A stretch of DNA of 64,000 nt from a virus: IMG/VR virus record IMGVR_UViG_3300042555_002918, positions 1 through 64,000 of that record. One strand, given 5' to 3'. The position numbers were made by a program, and so were the translations under genes. Positions 34,142-41,783 of this stretch are shown one piece after another. The notes under the pieces were generated by a model. It worked only from the letters and a program-made list of their open reading frames with translations, made no database searches and was not told the DNA's origin. Each line of letters starts with the position of its first letter. Positions within the stretch are counted from its first letter, which is position 1.

Positions 34142-34972
34142 TTAAAATTCGCCTTCTTTCTCTAACTCGTTAACGACTCGCTTTATAAACTCCTTACTTG
34201 CAGCCGGAGATAGGGATGCAGATATCAGGTAGTTCATGGTTTCAATGTAGTACGAGACATCTTCCCCAGTCCACAGGTCCAACTCTCCCTTAAGGACCTC
34301 AATATTCACAGTCCTTTCGTCGTAAAGAATAAAGGAATCCATAATAAAACGATTCAGCACCTTTTGCCACGGAAGAACGCGGATCTCTACTGAAGGCGAT
34401 GTATTGATGATATCAATTAGCCGCTTAAGCTGGTCTATCAAAACAGACCTAGAACCAAAGCATGTCCGAATAGCTCCCTCTCCCAACACAAACGTCAGCG
34501 CAGTTCGCTTACTGTGAAGTATGTTCTGTCTTTTTAATCGGGTCTTTACGAGCCTATTCAGGTTATCCTTTTCGGAGCCTACTAGGTGCTGAAACACAAC
34601 TCGCATGTACTCCTGCGACTGCAGAAGACCGGGGATTATCTGATTGTAGAAAACTCTAATATTCTTGGAGTTTTTTTCCCTGAGTCCAATGTTAATTTGG
34701 TTGTTTGTGACTTGATTTTGACTCAAGGTCCATCTAGCAAACTGCGAATTTACGAAAGCGGAGAGTTCGCGTAGTGCGTACGCCTCAGATGATGAGAGAT
34801 TGAGAGCTGCGATAGTGGCTTCGATGAAATTTTCAGTGGGTCGAAGCAGCCCATTTTCAAACTTTGATACAGCTGCCGCCGATAGACCTGTCTTTTCAGC
34901 TAAGTCCTTTCCTGTAAATCCTCGTAGTTTTCGCAGTGCCTTTATTCTGGCACCTACGCTTTCCCGGTCCAC
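34142..34972 (-). CDS. XRE-family regulator with DUF5753 domain
   Basis: Residues 8-62 are a helix-turn-helix (ARIKALRKLRGFTGKDLAEKTGLSAAAVSKFENG). The rest matches DUF5753: YNQIIPGLLQSQEYMRVVF, a series of strands, and FILYDERTVNIEVLKGELDLW before the C-terminal helices. This domain pair is characteristic of Streptomyces-type WhiJ-like regulators and is rare outside Actinobacteria. It lies 1 nt upstream of the formyltransferase. Confidence 0.88.
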   Translation of the reverse strand: MDRESVGARIKALRKLRGFTGKDLAEKTGLSAAAVSKFENGLLRPTENFIEATIAALNLSSSEAYALRELSAFVNSQFARWTLSQNQVTNNQINIGLREKNSKNIRVFYNQIIPGLLQSQEYMRVVFQHLVGSEKDNLNRLVKTRLKRQNILHSKRTALTFVLGEGAIRTCFGSRSVLIDQLKRLIDIINTSPSVEIRVLPWQKVLNRFIMDSFILYDERTVNIEVLKGELDLWTGEDVSYYIETMNYLISASLSPAASKEFIKRVVNELEKEGEF

Positions 34973-34982
34973 TTTTACCTGA

Positions 34983-35654
34983 CTACAGTTCTATACCAGT
35001 GTGGGTTTTATAAAATTCCCTAAATGGCACTCCAATGCCCCAGAGCTTTTGATCGACACTTGAATAGTACGCCACCGCTTTTAGATCTGTTGTAATACGA
35101 GCTTGGTAGAGCGCACCTGTAGGATCGTAGTCGTTAACCACGACAGTTGAGCCGTCAAGGAACCAGAAATCCTCTTGAGTAATCTTTAAGAGCTCAGGAG
35201 AAAGATTGACCCTGTCCAACAGTCGAATATCTTCCCCAGCTAAACCTGTATCTTTGTAACAACACTCTATTTCAAACTTCATGTATTCGCTGAGCGGAAG
35301 GTCAACAATGTGAACTCTTCGCATGGACCGACCCGCGTCTACGTGCCCCTTTACTAGACTGCACCAGTCGGCCATGAATGATGGATCTGGACGTGTTCCT
35401 CTTCGGTACTGATTGAATGGTGAGGACTCCGATGGTTCAGCATAAGCTTGAAGAGTCTCAAGTCGGTAAGCCGACTGCTTGAACGACTGGAACATTGCAC
35501 TCCACTCGTCGCCTATTGGGATAGTGCGCCATGATACCTGTGGAATAGCTGTTCCTTGCTCTCTCTGTGTCTGCATCATGGTTGATATCTCATTATTCAA
35601 ATAGAGCGAATAACCAAGGGGCGCATATTTCAGCGCCCCTTGGTAACTTGTCAA
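34983..35654 (-). CDS. DUF6879-family protein
   Basis: The 223-residue product has the DUF6879 pattern: FKQSAYRLETLQAYAEPSE, WCSLVKGHVDAGRSMRRVHIVDLPLSEYMKFEIECCY, then AGEDIRLLD, EDFWFLDG and a final SVDQKLWGIGVPFREFY. In Actinobacteria such genes accompany XRE/DUF5753 and DUF397 genes. Biochemical function unknown. It is 3 nt from the preceding small gene. Confidence 0.85.
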   Translation of the reverse strand: MTSYQGALKYAPLGYSLYLNNEISTMMQTQREQGTAIPQVSWRTIPIGDEWSAMFQSFKQSAYRLETLQAYAEPSESSPFNQYRRGTRPDPSFMADWCSLVKGHVDAGRSMRRVHIVDLPLSEYMKFEIECCYKDTGLAGEDIRLLDRVNLSPELLKITQEDFWFLDGSTVVVNDYDPTGALYQARITTDLKAVAYYSSVDQKLWGIGVPFREFYKTHTGIEL

Positions 35655-35657
35655 AAC

Positions 35658-35873
35658 TTACTTCGAATCTTTCGCGTAAGCCTTGAGCTGCGTCCAAAAG
35701 CTTGCTGGCACTCGAACTAGGTCCTCATGCCCTGGACACTTGGTCTCTTCGCGAACGCCTGTTTCCACCTTGTATCCCTGGAAGAAAAAATCTCCAGTCT
35801 CTTCATCCACCCAGAAAGCAGGTGAACCGGCGCCGCCGCTTTGATCCCAATGAACAAGTTCCTTAAGCTTCAT
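35658..35873 (-). CDS. Small protein with DUF397-like layout, 71 aa
   Basis: The pattern WDQSGGAGSPAFWVDEETGDFFFQG, then PGHEDLVRVPASFWTQLKAY, recalls DUF397 (W-x-x-S, a strand pair, then a final helix beginning near a Trp/Phe). In Streptomyces DUF397 proteins pair with XRE/DUF5753 regulators, often as antagonists. Assignment is by layout and neighbours, not by strong identity. First gene of the operon. Confidence 0.6.
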   Translation of the reverse strand: MKLKELVHWDQSGGAGSPAFWVDEETGDFFFQGYKVETGVREETKCPGHEDLVRVPASFWTQLKAYAKDSK

Positions 35874-35990
35874 ATATCATCCCCTTAACAAAATGGGTTT
35901 GCTAGACAGGATGAAATACTACCAAGATTTCAGAAACTATCTAGCGGAATATGTCTTTAGTCTCATGATCGTTAATACATTAAGACACCT

Positions 35991-36025
35991 AGGTATTCAA
36001 TACCTGATTAACCGGTTCGGTTAAT
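35991..36025. promoter_or_regulatory. Two adjacent palindromes, candidate operators
   Basis: AGGTATTCAATACCT (35991-36005, perfect 7-1-7) and ATTAACCGGTTCGGTTAAT (36007-36025, perfect 7-5-7) lie side by side between the divergent XRE operon and the gene at 36041. They are natural candidates for binding of the XRE regulator. Confidence 0.5.
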
Positions 36026-36040
36026 TTCTGCTTGTAGGTC

Positions 36041-36682
36041 ATGCGGCTCAGTGTTAATGGTGTACTCGAAGTTAAAAAGCGGTTCGATCTGTTACGTCTA
36101 AACGAGTACAAGGAGCCTATGAAGAGAGCATTTGAGATCCACTTCTTTAATACTAAAAGCGGCTACGAGCTTGCAGAGACCAAATTTACCTCTTTTAGTG
36201 GGGAGCCCTTGCGTTGCATTAGGGGCAAGACGCCTGGGGCGTTTCGAGGAGCAGGAAGCTTTCAATGGACTTCAGCGGTTCGAGCAATTTCATCCCTGTT
36301 CATTAGGCACCTAATTTCACAGCAGATCCAGTCAGTTGAGAATCAGATATCAGGCGGACACTCCTCCCTGGCTTCATCGCTCGACTATGCCCTTTCAAAG
36401 GCCCCACGATGGCTTTGTGAAATGTTTGGTACCTACCAAAACGGACAAATAACAGCCAAAAGACTCTTTCTGGTTACCAATCCGAATCAGAAGCGACCAG
36501 GCCCAGTCACTATCGCCATAAACGACTCTGCAATAGCTCCCGGAGATGTAAGGGTTATGATAAACGGACGAGAGGCATATGACCTGAACGCTCTTCTTAC
36601 CCTTCTGAATGACGTTGAGCGAATGGATCAGGAGCTTCCAGAGGAGAAGGCCTGTGAGGCCGCTTCAATTGAAGTTGCCTAG
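36041..36682 (+). CDS. Hypothetical protein, 213 aa
   Basis: I do not recognise it. It is alpha/beta with GGHSSLASSLDYALSKAPRWLCEMFGTY near the middle and an acidic C-terminus. It is divergent from the XRE operon with the palindromes just upstream. An internal ATG (36119) follows AAGGAG, so a shorter 187-residue product is possible. Confidence 0.65.
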   Translation: MRLSVNGVLEVKKRFDLLRLNEYKEPMKRAFEIHFFNTKSGYELAETKFTSFSGEPLRCIRGKTPGAFRGAGSFQWTSAVRAISSLFIRHLISQQIQSVENQISGGHSSLASSLDYALSKAPRWLCEMFGTYQNGQITAKRLFLVTNPNQKRPGPVTIAINDSAIAPGDVRVMINGREAYDLNALLTLLNDVERMDQELPEEKACEAASIEVA

Positions 36683-36775
36683 GCTGCAGCTGCGGGGAAG
36701 ACGTCGACCTATTTGAAACCGAACCCTAAATACATGGCACCCACCACCAACGTTTAGGTCATTTGGTTAAAGGTT

Positions 36776-37039
36776 ATGACTCTTTCACACTCACGTACTG
36801 AGGTTATCGCGTATCGTGCCGATGATCTTCCCCGACTGGCCGACAATGAGCTTAAAGAAGCTCTTACCGCACGCCCTCACTATGCCCTTACGTCTCTTAT
36901 GGGCGATAAGGACTCTCGCAAAAGAACATTCTGCCCTAGCCTTCAGGTGCCATCAATAAAAGTAACCGAGGCTCTTAAGGAGCGAGTTCGCAACGCTTTC
37001 GTAAAAGCAGGCTGTCCAGTCCTGTTTACTTGGATCTAA
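36776..37039 (+). CDS. Hypothetical protein, 87 aa
   Basis: Unrecognised. AAAGG precedes the ATG. The C-terminal half (LKERVRNAFVKAGCPVLFTWI) is helical then hydrophobic. Confidence 0.6.
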   Translation: MTLSHSRTEVIAYRADDLPRLADNELKEALTARPHYALTSLMGDKDSRKRTFCPSLQVPSIKVTEALKERVRNAFVKAGCPVLFTWI

Positions 37040-37092
37040 GCCGCACACGCCCTAACTGCCTGTTACCAGGCTTCAAACAATCAAAAAAAGGG

Positions 37093-37123
37093 TTTGAAGG
37101 CGGACTGTTAAACAGGTTACAAT
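37093..37123 (+). promoter_or_regulatory. Promoter TTTGAAGGCGGAC with TACAAT, +1 at ATG 37130
   Basis: TTTGAA (37093-37098), 19 nt, TACAAT (37118-37123), then ATGGGC and ATG 37130. Initiation six bases after the -10 coincides with the second ATG. Confidence 0.6.
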
Positions 37124-37129
37124 ATGGGC

Positions 37130-37561
37130 ATGACAAACACATACTGCCCAAAAACAGAGCTCGATCAATTCATCGAAACCCTCTCAAACGCAGGCGACGT
37201 AACCCTCGTGGGACTGTCCGATTTTGGATATGCCTATGTGACTCCTATCTCAGTCAAAGAGGTCACTCGGTGCAGCTATGCTCAGTATGACGAAGCGGTA
37301 AAGGTGACATTTAGACAGAAGCGAAAGCGAAGTGATTCGTACGACTATTACTACGCAAGTCACAGCTTCTCGAAGCTCCCGGCAATCATAAAAGGACACC
37401 CGAGCCTCAAAGCAGAAATTCAGTTTAATGAGCCTAAGCAGGTCGCTGGTGGGATTGCTGCGGTCTCGCAAGCCAAGTATCGCTCAAGCGATCCACGAAA
37501 CGTCACGGACATCCTGGACGGGGTAAGGGATGCTGTAATTTTTAAGCCTTCCAGGTTTTAA
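37130..37561 (+). CDS. Hypothetical protein, 143 aa
   Basis: Start placed at the second ATG because the promoter's -10 element touches the first one. The sequence contains a Tyr/Ser-rich basic segment (RQKRKRSDSYDYYYASHSFSKLP). No family recognised. Confidence 0.7.
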   Translation: MTNTYCPKTELDQFIETLSNAGDVTLVGLSDFGYAYVTPISVKEVTRCSYAQYDEAVKVTFRQKRKRSDSYDYYYASHSFSKLPAIIKGHPSLKAEIQFNEPKQVAGGIAAVSQAKYRSSDPRNVTDILDGVRDAVIFKPSRF

Positions 37562-37572
37562 CGGGGTGAGCC

Positions 37573-37776
37573 ATGAACCGATTTCGGGCCTATGAGATAT
37601 ATCAGCAGTACCTATCGTCATCCAAGTATCAGCCTTCCATATACGATTTTATGAACGAAGCCGAGATTCTATATGTCAATCGGGTCTGGGCGGATATGCC
37701 AACTTCGACCTCATTTTTTGATGCGTTTCTGTCAGTAGTAGAAGGCAACATACCCGCCGAGATAGGGAGCAGGTAA
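37573..37776 (+). CDS. Hypothetical protein, 67 aa
   Basis: Follows the preceding gene by 11 nt with GGGGTGAGCC upstream of the ATG. Tyr-rich helical N-terminus (FRAYEIYQQYLSSSKYQ). Function unknown. Confidence 0.65.
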   Translation: MNRFRAYEIYQQYLSSSKYQPSIYDFMNEAEILYVNRVWADMPTSTSFFDAFLSVVEGNIPAEIGSR

Positions 37777-37782
37777 AGCAAG

Positions 37783-37876
37783 AAGGGGAAAGAGAGAGGA
37801 GCCGAGCGCTGGTTGGGTCTGGGATGTGTGTTGCTTGTGAAGATGCGACATCTCCACACTCCCCCCTCTTTCCCTT
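37783..37876. terminator. Long-loop hairpin between convergent genes
   Basis: AAGGGGAAAGAG (37783-37794) pairs with CTCTTTCCCTT (37866-37876) with one bulged G. It occupies the gap between two convergent genes but lacks a T run, so its terminator function is uncertain. Confidence 0.4.
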
Positions 37877-37888
37877 GGATAAGGCTAC

Positions 37889-38377
37889 TTACAATTGATA
37901 CCTGAAGAAATCCCCTAAATCACGTCTATCAAAAATAGCCAGAGGAGCGCGTGTGATACCGTCTTTCTCCTCACTTATAACGATCCAAAACGGGCTTACC
38001 TTGAAGTTAAACCGTTTAAGCTTATGAGACTCTTCCCATGTCGCCTGCTCCTCAATGATGTCGTGTTGGGAGTAGAGGATTGTGTATTTTTCAACGTAGA
38101 CATGCCCGAAGTTCAGCACTAATTCCAGGAGCTCTTCCCTCTTTTCATCCAGCCAATGATCAAGCGCTGACACAACCCTTACGATAGTATCTTGGTCCGC
38201 CACCCTGTTGTGCCATAGATAGGTCGCGACTAGTTGCTGACCGTCCTTCCATGAGGCCAGATCTCGTCGCATCACAATATTCTGAGCCATTGCTCCTTGT
38301 TTACAGTACTCAACGAGAACAAAAGGGTTGGTCGTATTTCCTGCTTCTATCCCGGTTATAAGCGTATCTATGAACAT
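37889..38377 (-). CDS. Hypothetical protein, 162 aa
   Basis: I start at ATG 38377 because an upstream in-frame ATG (38392) overlaps the TATAAATG late promoter and GAGGGAG lies just before 38377. The sequence is alpha/beta with a hydrophobic FNFKVSPFWIVISEEKDG strand pair. No family recognised. Confidence 0.65.
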   Translation of the reverse strand: MFIDTLITGIEAGNTTNPFVLVEYCKQGAMAQNIVMRRDLASWKDGQQLVATYLWHNRVADQDTIVRVVSALDHWLDEKREELLELVLNFGHVYVEKYTILYSQHDIIEEQATWEESHKLKRFNFKVSPFWIVISEEKDGITRAPLAIFDRRDLGDFFRYQL

Positions 38378-38389
38378 ATCTCCCTCTGG

Positions 38390-38397
38390 CATTTATA
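38390..38397 (-). promoter_or_regulatory. Late promoter-like TATAAATG
   Basis: TATAAATG ends in an ATG in frame with the gene below; the true start is probably 15 nt further on. Confidence 0.45.
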
Positions 38398-38566
38398 TGC
38401 TTAACCCGACAGCAGCTGCCGTCGATGGGATATCTTTCTCACACTTTTATTGACGTTTTAACAGGCAAAGTGAATGGTTGAAAACTCATCCGGGTTCTCT
38501 TATTCGGGATGTGTTTCAGAATCAGGTAGCAACCTTGAATCCGGAGAGAAGTGCAATTTGGCCCCT

Positions 38567-38797
38567 TTAGGCGGACTCGGGCACCATCTTCTTGAATTTC
38601 GCCAAGAGGGGCTTTTGCTCAACAACTGTGTCTTTTGAAAACGTAACCGAATCCCCGGTAATTGTAAGTGTAATGGAGAATGAATCGCGCCTGTAAACGT
38701 TGCACAGTAGTCTTCCCAGCATGATTGCTCGGGTCATAGTGGAGCAGAAGCTCTTCGTGTCCCCAACCTGCACAATAAAGCCAACATGTTTAGTCAT
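38567..38797 (-). CDS. Hypothetical protein, 76 aa
   Basis: I start at MTKHVGFIVQVGDTKSF since the longer frame would be translated through the promoter box. Beta-rich (DSFSITLTITGDSVTFSKDTVV). Function unknown. Confidence 0.6.
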   Translation of the reverse strand: MTKHVGFIVQVGDTKSFCSTMTRAIMLGRLLCNVYRRDSFSITLTITGDSVTFSKDTVVEQKPLLAKFKKMVPESA

Positions 38798-38837
38798 ACA
38801 TACCCACGTTCGTGTGAGATGGCTATTATCACAGGAA

Positions 38838-38851
38838 GTTCCGCCTTCAAA
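38838..38851 (-). promoter_or_regulatory. TTTGAAGGCGGAAC box with GATAAT
   Basis: Minus-strand TTTGAA followed after 15 nt by GATAAT, about 50 nt before the gene at 38797. Confidence 0.55.
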
Positions 38852-38954
38852 CACAATTCTTAACCTTCCTTGAGCGTCGATTCAGAACACTTTTTAGGAG
38901 TTTGAAAACGCAAGCGGATTCAACAGCTTGTTCGAAGGCTGACGCTTTAAGGGT

Positions 38955-39707
38955 TTAGGCTTTGAAAGCACCGCGCCGCCGAAGGTGGTCGATTGCAAGC
39001 TTTCGTACATCTTCGTCCTCATCGTGAAGGCCTTTTTCGATGTGTCCAATGTGAACCTTGGGATGCTCCATTGCCGCGAACCTCACGAAGCTACTGTCAT
39101 CGTTAAGCGCCTGGTCAATGTGCCCTTCGTGGGAGTTAGGATGTCGAATTGCGTCCTCTCTTACGGACTCGTCCTCATGACGAAGCCCCTTAGAGATATT
39201 GTCATGGGTTGCGTTTGGATGCTCCATAGCGGCATTTGCTACCATTGAGTCTTTATCATCAAGGGCTTTGTCGATGTGATGAGGTTGAGCATTAGGATGA
39301 GAGACGGCCTTTAACCTTACCCAGTAGTCATTATCATTCAAAGCATGGTCGATATGATGATGCTGCACGTTAGGATGCTGAATTGCATTTGCTCTTACGT
39401 CAGAATCAGGATGCCTGAGTTTGTTGAAGATTGGGTCTCCTCCTTGGTCAGCATGGAAATGCCCACCGGCTCCCTTTAATTTCTCATACGCAGCATTTAC
39501 ATGCTTCATTGCTTCAGGACTTCCACCTAGGTCAGGATGATGTCGTTTTGATGCTGCCCGGAAGGCAGTCTTCAATTCATCCTCGGAGTGATCAGGTTCC
39601 AGACCAAGGACAGACCTTGCCTCATCGTGGCTCATACTCTCAACGAGGGAACGGAAATCCTTATCTATTTGCTCTTGTATTAAATCTTGAAGCGTCTTCT
39701 TGGACAT
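38955..39707 (-). CDS. Capsid-targeted J-domain / HEAT-like repeat protein
   Basis: The 250-residue protein combines three modules. Residues 1-13 (MSKKTLQDLIQEQ) resemble the EQDIIAE-type tag. Residues 26-75 are a J-domain (DEARSVLGLEPDHSEDELKTAFRAASKRHHPD) with an intact HPD. From about residue 95 there are seven repeats of about 21-24 residues of type HPNAxxxHIDKALxDxDxxVRxxA, a HEAT/leucine-variant solenoid also present at 51645 and 58850. I infer a packaged protein that recruits host DnaK, with the solenoid as a binding surface. Confidence 0.82.
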   Translation of the reverse strand: MSKKTLQDLIQEQIDKDFRSLVESMSHDEARSVLGLEPDHSEDELKTAFRAASKRHHPDLGGSPEAMKHVNAAYEKLKGAGGHFHADQGGDPIFNKLRHPDSDVRANAIQHPNVQHHHIDHALNDNDYWVRLKAVSHPNAQPHHIDKALDDKDSMVANAAMEHPNATHDNISKGLRHEDESVREDAIRHPNSHEGHIDQALNDDSSFVRFAAMEHPKVHIGHIEKGLHDEDEDVRKLAIDHLRRRGAFKA

Positions 39708-39753
39708 ATGCGAGTAGCGTTCAATAGAGAGACCTTTCTGGTCGTAACGAGTC

Positions 39754-39761
39754 TATTTATA
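39754..39761 (-). promoter_or_regulatory. Late promoter TATAAATA
   Basis: Perfect consensus 47 nt before the J-domain/HEAT gene start. Confidence 0.72.
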
Positions 39762-39784
39762 GAAGTGCCGCCTCGCTCCCCGGA

Positions 39785-40033
39785 TCAATTCCCCGTGGTA
39801 CCATCAAATCGTTTTCGTAGGAGATCAAAAGCACCGTTAATTGTAGCCCAAGCCAGCCGGTTACCTCCAAGATTAGGATGATGTTTTGACACAAGTGCCC
39901 GGTACGCCACGTGCAGGTCCCATTCGGTGTACTTTCGGGGAAGTCCCAAGACCCTTCTCGCCTGACGTTCTACGTAGGCCATGTGAAGTGTCCTTATCGG
40001 GTGTGTAATGATGGATATAACCTTTGATCTCAC
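39785..40033 (-). CDS. J-domain-like protein with HPN in place of HPD
   Basis: The 82-residue protein is mostly one J-domain (RQARRVLGLPRKYTEWDLHVAYRALVSKHHPN), closely related in sequence to those at 23548 and 38955. The catalytic Asp of HPD is replaced by Asn, which in other J-proteins abolishes DnaK stimulation. It has no capsid-targeting tag. It could be a J-like competitor or decoy. Confidence 0.7.
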   Translation of the reverse strand: MRSKVISIITHPIRTLHMAYVERQARRVLGLPRKYTEWDLHVAYRALVSKHHPNLGGNRLAWATINGAFDLLRKRFDGTTGN

Positions 40034-40067
40034 TCATGCCTCGTGCATCTGACTAGAGTAAACAAAG

Positions 40068-40143
40068 CGGGCGCATCCGACTCGAACGGATTCGACGCGA
40101 GGAGCCTTAAGAGCCATTAGGTCCACTCCCCAACAAGCGCCCA
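40068..40143 (-). other. tRNA-like element, possibly a decayed tRNA
   Basis: On the minus strand TGGGCGC (40143-40137) pairs with GCGCCCG (40074-40068) as a 7-bp acceptor-like stem. Directly before the 3' strand is a perfect T-arm: ATCCG-TTCGAGT-CGGAT. A D-arm-like segment is present, but no 5-bp anticodon stem with a normal loop can be drawn, so I do not call a functional tRNA. It lies downstream of a GGTAATGCTC promoter in a 254-nt gap. Confidence 0.35.
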
Positions 40144-40257
40144 ATGAAACCTTTCCGGGAAAAAAGGCTTAGCTCAAGCACTCACGGGTACTACTGCGGT
40201 CGCGCTGGTCGGCTTATTGAGGGCTGGCTACCTCCCTGCCCCGACACCCATTATCCT

Positions 40258-40292
40258 ACGGTACTAGAGTGAGTGATGCGGCGAGCATTACC
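40258..40292 (-). promoter_or_regulatory. GGTAATGCTC-N19-TACCGT promoter facing a non-coding gap
   Basis: Box 40292-40283, -10 40263-40258, +1 near 40251. The transcript would cover the gap with the tRNA-like element; a short hairpin followed by six T at about 40162-40180 could end it early. Confidence 0.7.
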
Positions 40293-40581
40293 CTCTCAAA
40301 GGTTCTTTTTTCGATTCGTTGAAATGAGTAGCTGTAATATCAGCAAGAGCCCCATCTAATGTCAGAAATTCACCTAGGCATCTGGTGATAAATTGTGAGC
40401 TGGTTTTGTAAATCTGAACCAGAGCTAGGAAGCGAACATGCTCGCCAGTTTCAGCGGAGGTAATGTAGAAAATTGATCCTACCTGCTTCCCTCTGTAATG
40501 AACCTGTCTACCGTGGGCAGTCTCCGGCCCTAATTCGTAATCGGTATTTGCGATGATAACCTTGTCTGTCTGAGCGGCCAT
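40288..40581 (-). CDS. Hypothetical protein, 97 aa
   Basis: Unrecognised beta-rich protein (VIIANTDYELGPETAHGRQV and GSIFYITSAETGEHVRFLALV). The late promoter GATAAATA lies only 7 nt before the ATG. Its 3' end overlaps the promoter of the next transcript. Confidence 0.7.
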   Translation of the reverse strand: MAAQTDKVIIANTDYELGPETAHGRQVHYRGKQVGSIFYITSAETGEHVRFLALVQIYKTSSQFITRCLGEFLTLDGALADITATHFNESKKEPLRG

Positions 40582-40588
40582 AGCCAGG

Positions 40589-40596
40589 TATTTATC
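40589..40596 (-). promoter_or_regulatory. Late promoter GATAAATA, 7 nt before ATG 40581
   Basis: Spacing predicts initiation at the start codon. No ribosome binding site lies between. Confidence 0.68.
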
Positions 40597-40657
40597 TTAA
40601 TAAAAGATAAATTTCGTGCGCAATTTGCGTATTTTTCATTGGAACGCTAAAGTGACG

Positions 40658-40684
40658 TTTGAAGGCGGACGATGGTCTTAGTAT
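40658..40684 (+). promoter_or_regulatory. TTTGAAGGCGGAC box with TAGTAT
   Basis: TTTGAA (40658-40663) and TAGTAT (40679-40684), 15 nt apart. The -10 overlaps ATG 40683, so either this box is an operator or the transcript starts elsewhere. Confidence 0.45.
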
Positions 40685-40886
40685 GAGACGAAAATATACC
40701 ATCAAAACTATTACATCAGACGGCCAAGAGACAACCCAGACTTTTACCTCCAAACGAGAGGCAAAGCTCTATTGCCAGCAGACCGGACTTCGCCCGGAGC
40801 GCCTGGACGTCGAGATTACAGTCCAAGGTGGTGGAGCTATACAGTCTGAGAGGTTTGTGAAGGAGGCTCGGTCTTATGACGCATAA
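40683..40886 (+). CDS. Small protein, 67 aa
   Basis: MRRKYTIKTITSDGQETTQTF then KREAKLYCQQTGL: a basic alpha/beta protein of unknown function. It overlaps the next gene by 11 nt. Confidence 0.6.
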   Translation: MRRKYTIKTITSDGQETTQTFTSKREAKLYCQQTGLRPERLDVEITVQGGGAIQSERFVKEARSYDA

Positions 40887-41082
40887 AAAGCCTAAGTCCC
40901 TCTGGGGCCTAAAACGTATTTCAGGGCTATGGGAGCACATTCGCGACGTTTCTCCAGAGACCGAAGCTCAGTGGCTGAAAACCTTTCAAGAGGATGAGGA
41001 CTACAAAGGAGCTAAGCGAGATTATATAGAATTTAAGGTTTCAAGCTTGCGGCCCAGGTACCAGTCAATCTTGTCTAACTAG
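40876..41082 (+). CDS. Hypothetical protein, 68 aa
   Basis: Basic helical protein with Trp residues (SLWGLKRISGLWEHIRDV). GGAGG precedes the overlapping ATG inside the previous gene. No family recognised. Confidence 0.65.
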   Translation: MTHKKPKSLWGLKRISGLWEHIRDVSPETEAQWLKTFQEDEDYKGAKRDYIEFKVSSLRPRYQSILSN

Positions 41083-41097
41083 ACACGGAGGATGAAT

Positions 41098-41301
41098 ATG
41101 ACTAACCGACTCACGTTGAAAGAAGCAGCCCAAAAGTCAATTCAAACCAGCGACCTGGTAATGTTTTCCAAGGTAGTCGACCAGCTACGGTCTATGGGCT
41201 TTAACTACGAAGACACCCAAGCCTTCTTTTTTAAGACGACAGGGATCGATGCCAATACCTTTGAAGACCTGTGCTATGAGTCGGACAGGCAATCTCTCTA
41301 G
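41098..41301 (+). CDS. Hypothetical protein, 67 aa
   Basis: GGAGG is directly before ATG 41092, too close for use, and 6 nt before ATG 41098, so the later start is chosen. A helical sequence with FNYEDTQAFFFKTTGID. Function unknown. Confidence 0.68.
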   Translation: MTNRLTLKEAAQKSIQTSDLVMFSKVVDQLRSMGFNYEDTQAFFFKTTGIDANTFEDLCYESDRQSL

Positions 41302-41741
41302 TTAGCCTTTAGGTGCTTCTTATATCCTTTCCAGAAAAGCTTTCCCTTCTCGCTTTGGTCACTTGATGGTTTAATCGCTAGCCCCTTCTCTCGGGCATGG
41401 TCATACATTGCCGTGGCGACCCCTCTTCGCTGCCACCCATAGTCAGTATGAAGCTTATGTGCCCGGAAACCCTTTCCCCTAGGGTCCTTGTGAAATATTG
41501 CAAATCCTATCCCATGCTGAGGCCCCATTCCCGCTGGGTGCTCCTTAGCATGTTTTACAATCTCACTCCTGGCATAGCTTGTGTCGTCGGTTGAGGCGTC
41601 GGGATGGTAGGCTACTACCATATGGGCTTTTCTGCCTCGGTCAGATGGGTGGTCAATCTCCTGCATGTGGAGAACGGTACCGCTTGGGAGCTTCTCAGGC
41701 AGCCCAAGGCGCTCAACTATGAATTGTAAGAAGGTCTTCAT
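41298..41741 (-). CDS. GNAT-like acetyltransferase with capsid-targeting N-terminus
   Basis: The N-terminus MKTFLQFIVER matches the T4-type tag, ending in I-x-E. The C-terminal half carries HTDYGWQRRGVATAMYDHAREKG: the Q/R-x-x-G-x-A acetyl-CoA loop of GNAT enzymes, followed by a helix. The final KGKLFWKGYKKHL also fits. The N-terminal acceptor domain is divergent, so the substrate is open. I infer delivery into the host with the DNA. Confidence 0.72.
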   Translation of the reverse strand: MKTFLQFIVERLGLPEKLPSGTVLHMQEIDHPSDRGRKAHMVVAYHPDASTDDTSYARSEIVKHAKEHPAGMGPQHGIGFAIFHKDPRGKGFRAHKLHTDYGWQRRGVATAMYDHAREKGLAIKPSSDQSEKGKLFWKGYKKHLKAN

Positions 41742-41750
41742 GACGGGAGG

Positions 41751-41758
41751 TATTTATC
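41751..41758 (-). promoter_or_regulatory. Late promoter GATAAATA, 9 nt before ATG 41741
   Basis: Near-leaderless arrangement as in other tagged genes. Confidence 0.65.
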
Positions 41759-41783
41759 TCCCGTCGAAGACGACCCATTTTAG

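Noticed and set aside
40068-40143. Functional tRNA
   Set aside because: No anticodon arm of 5 bp with a U33-type 7-nt loop can be formed in any register.
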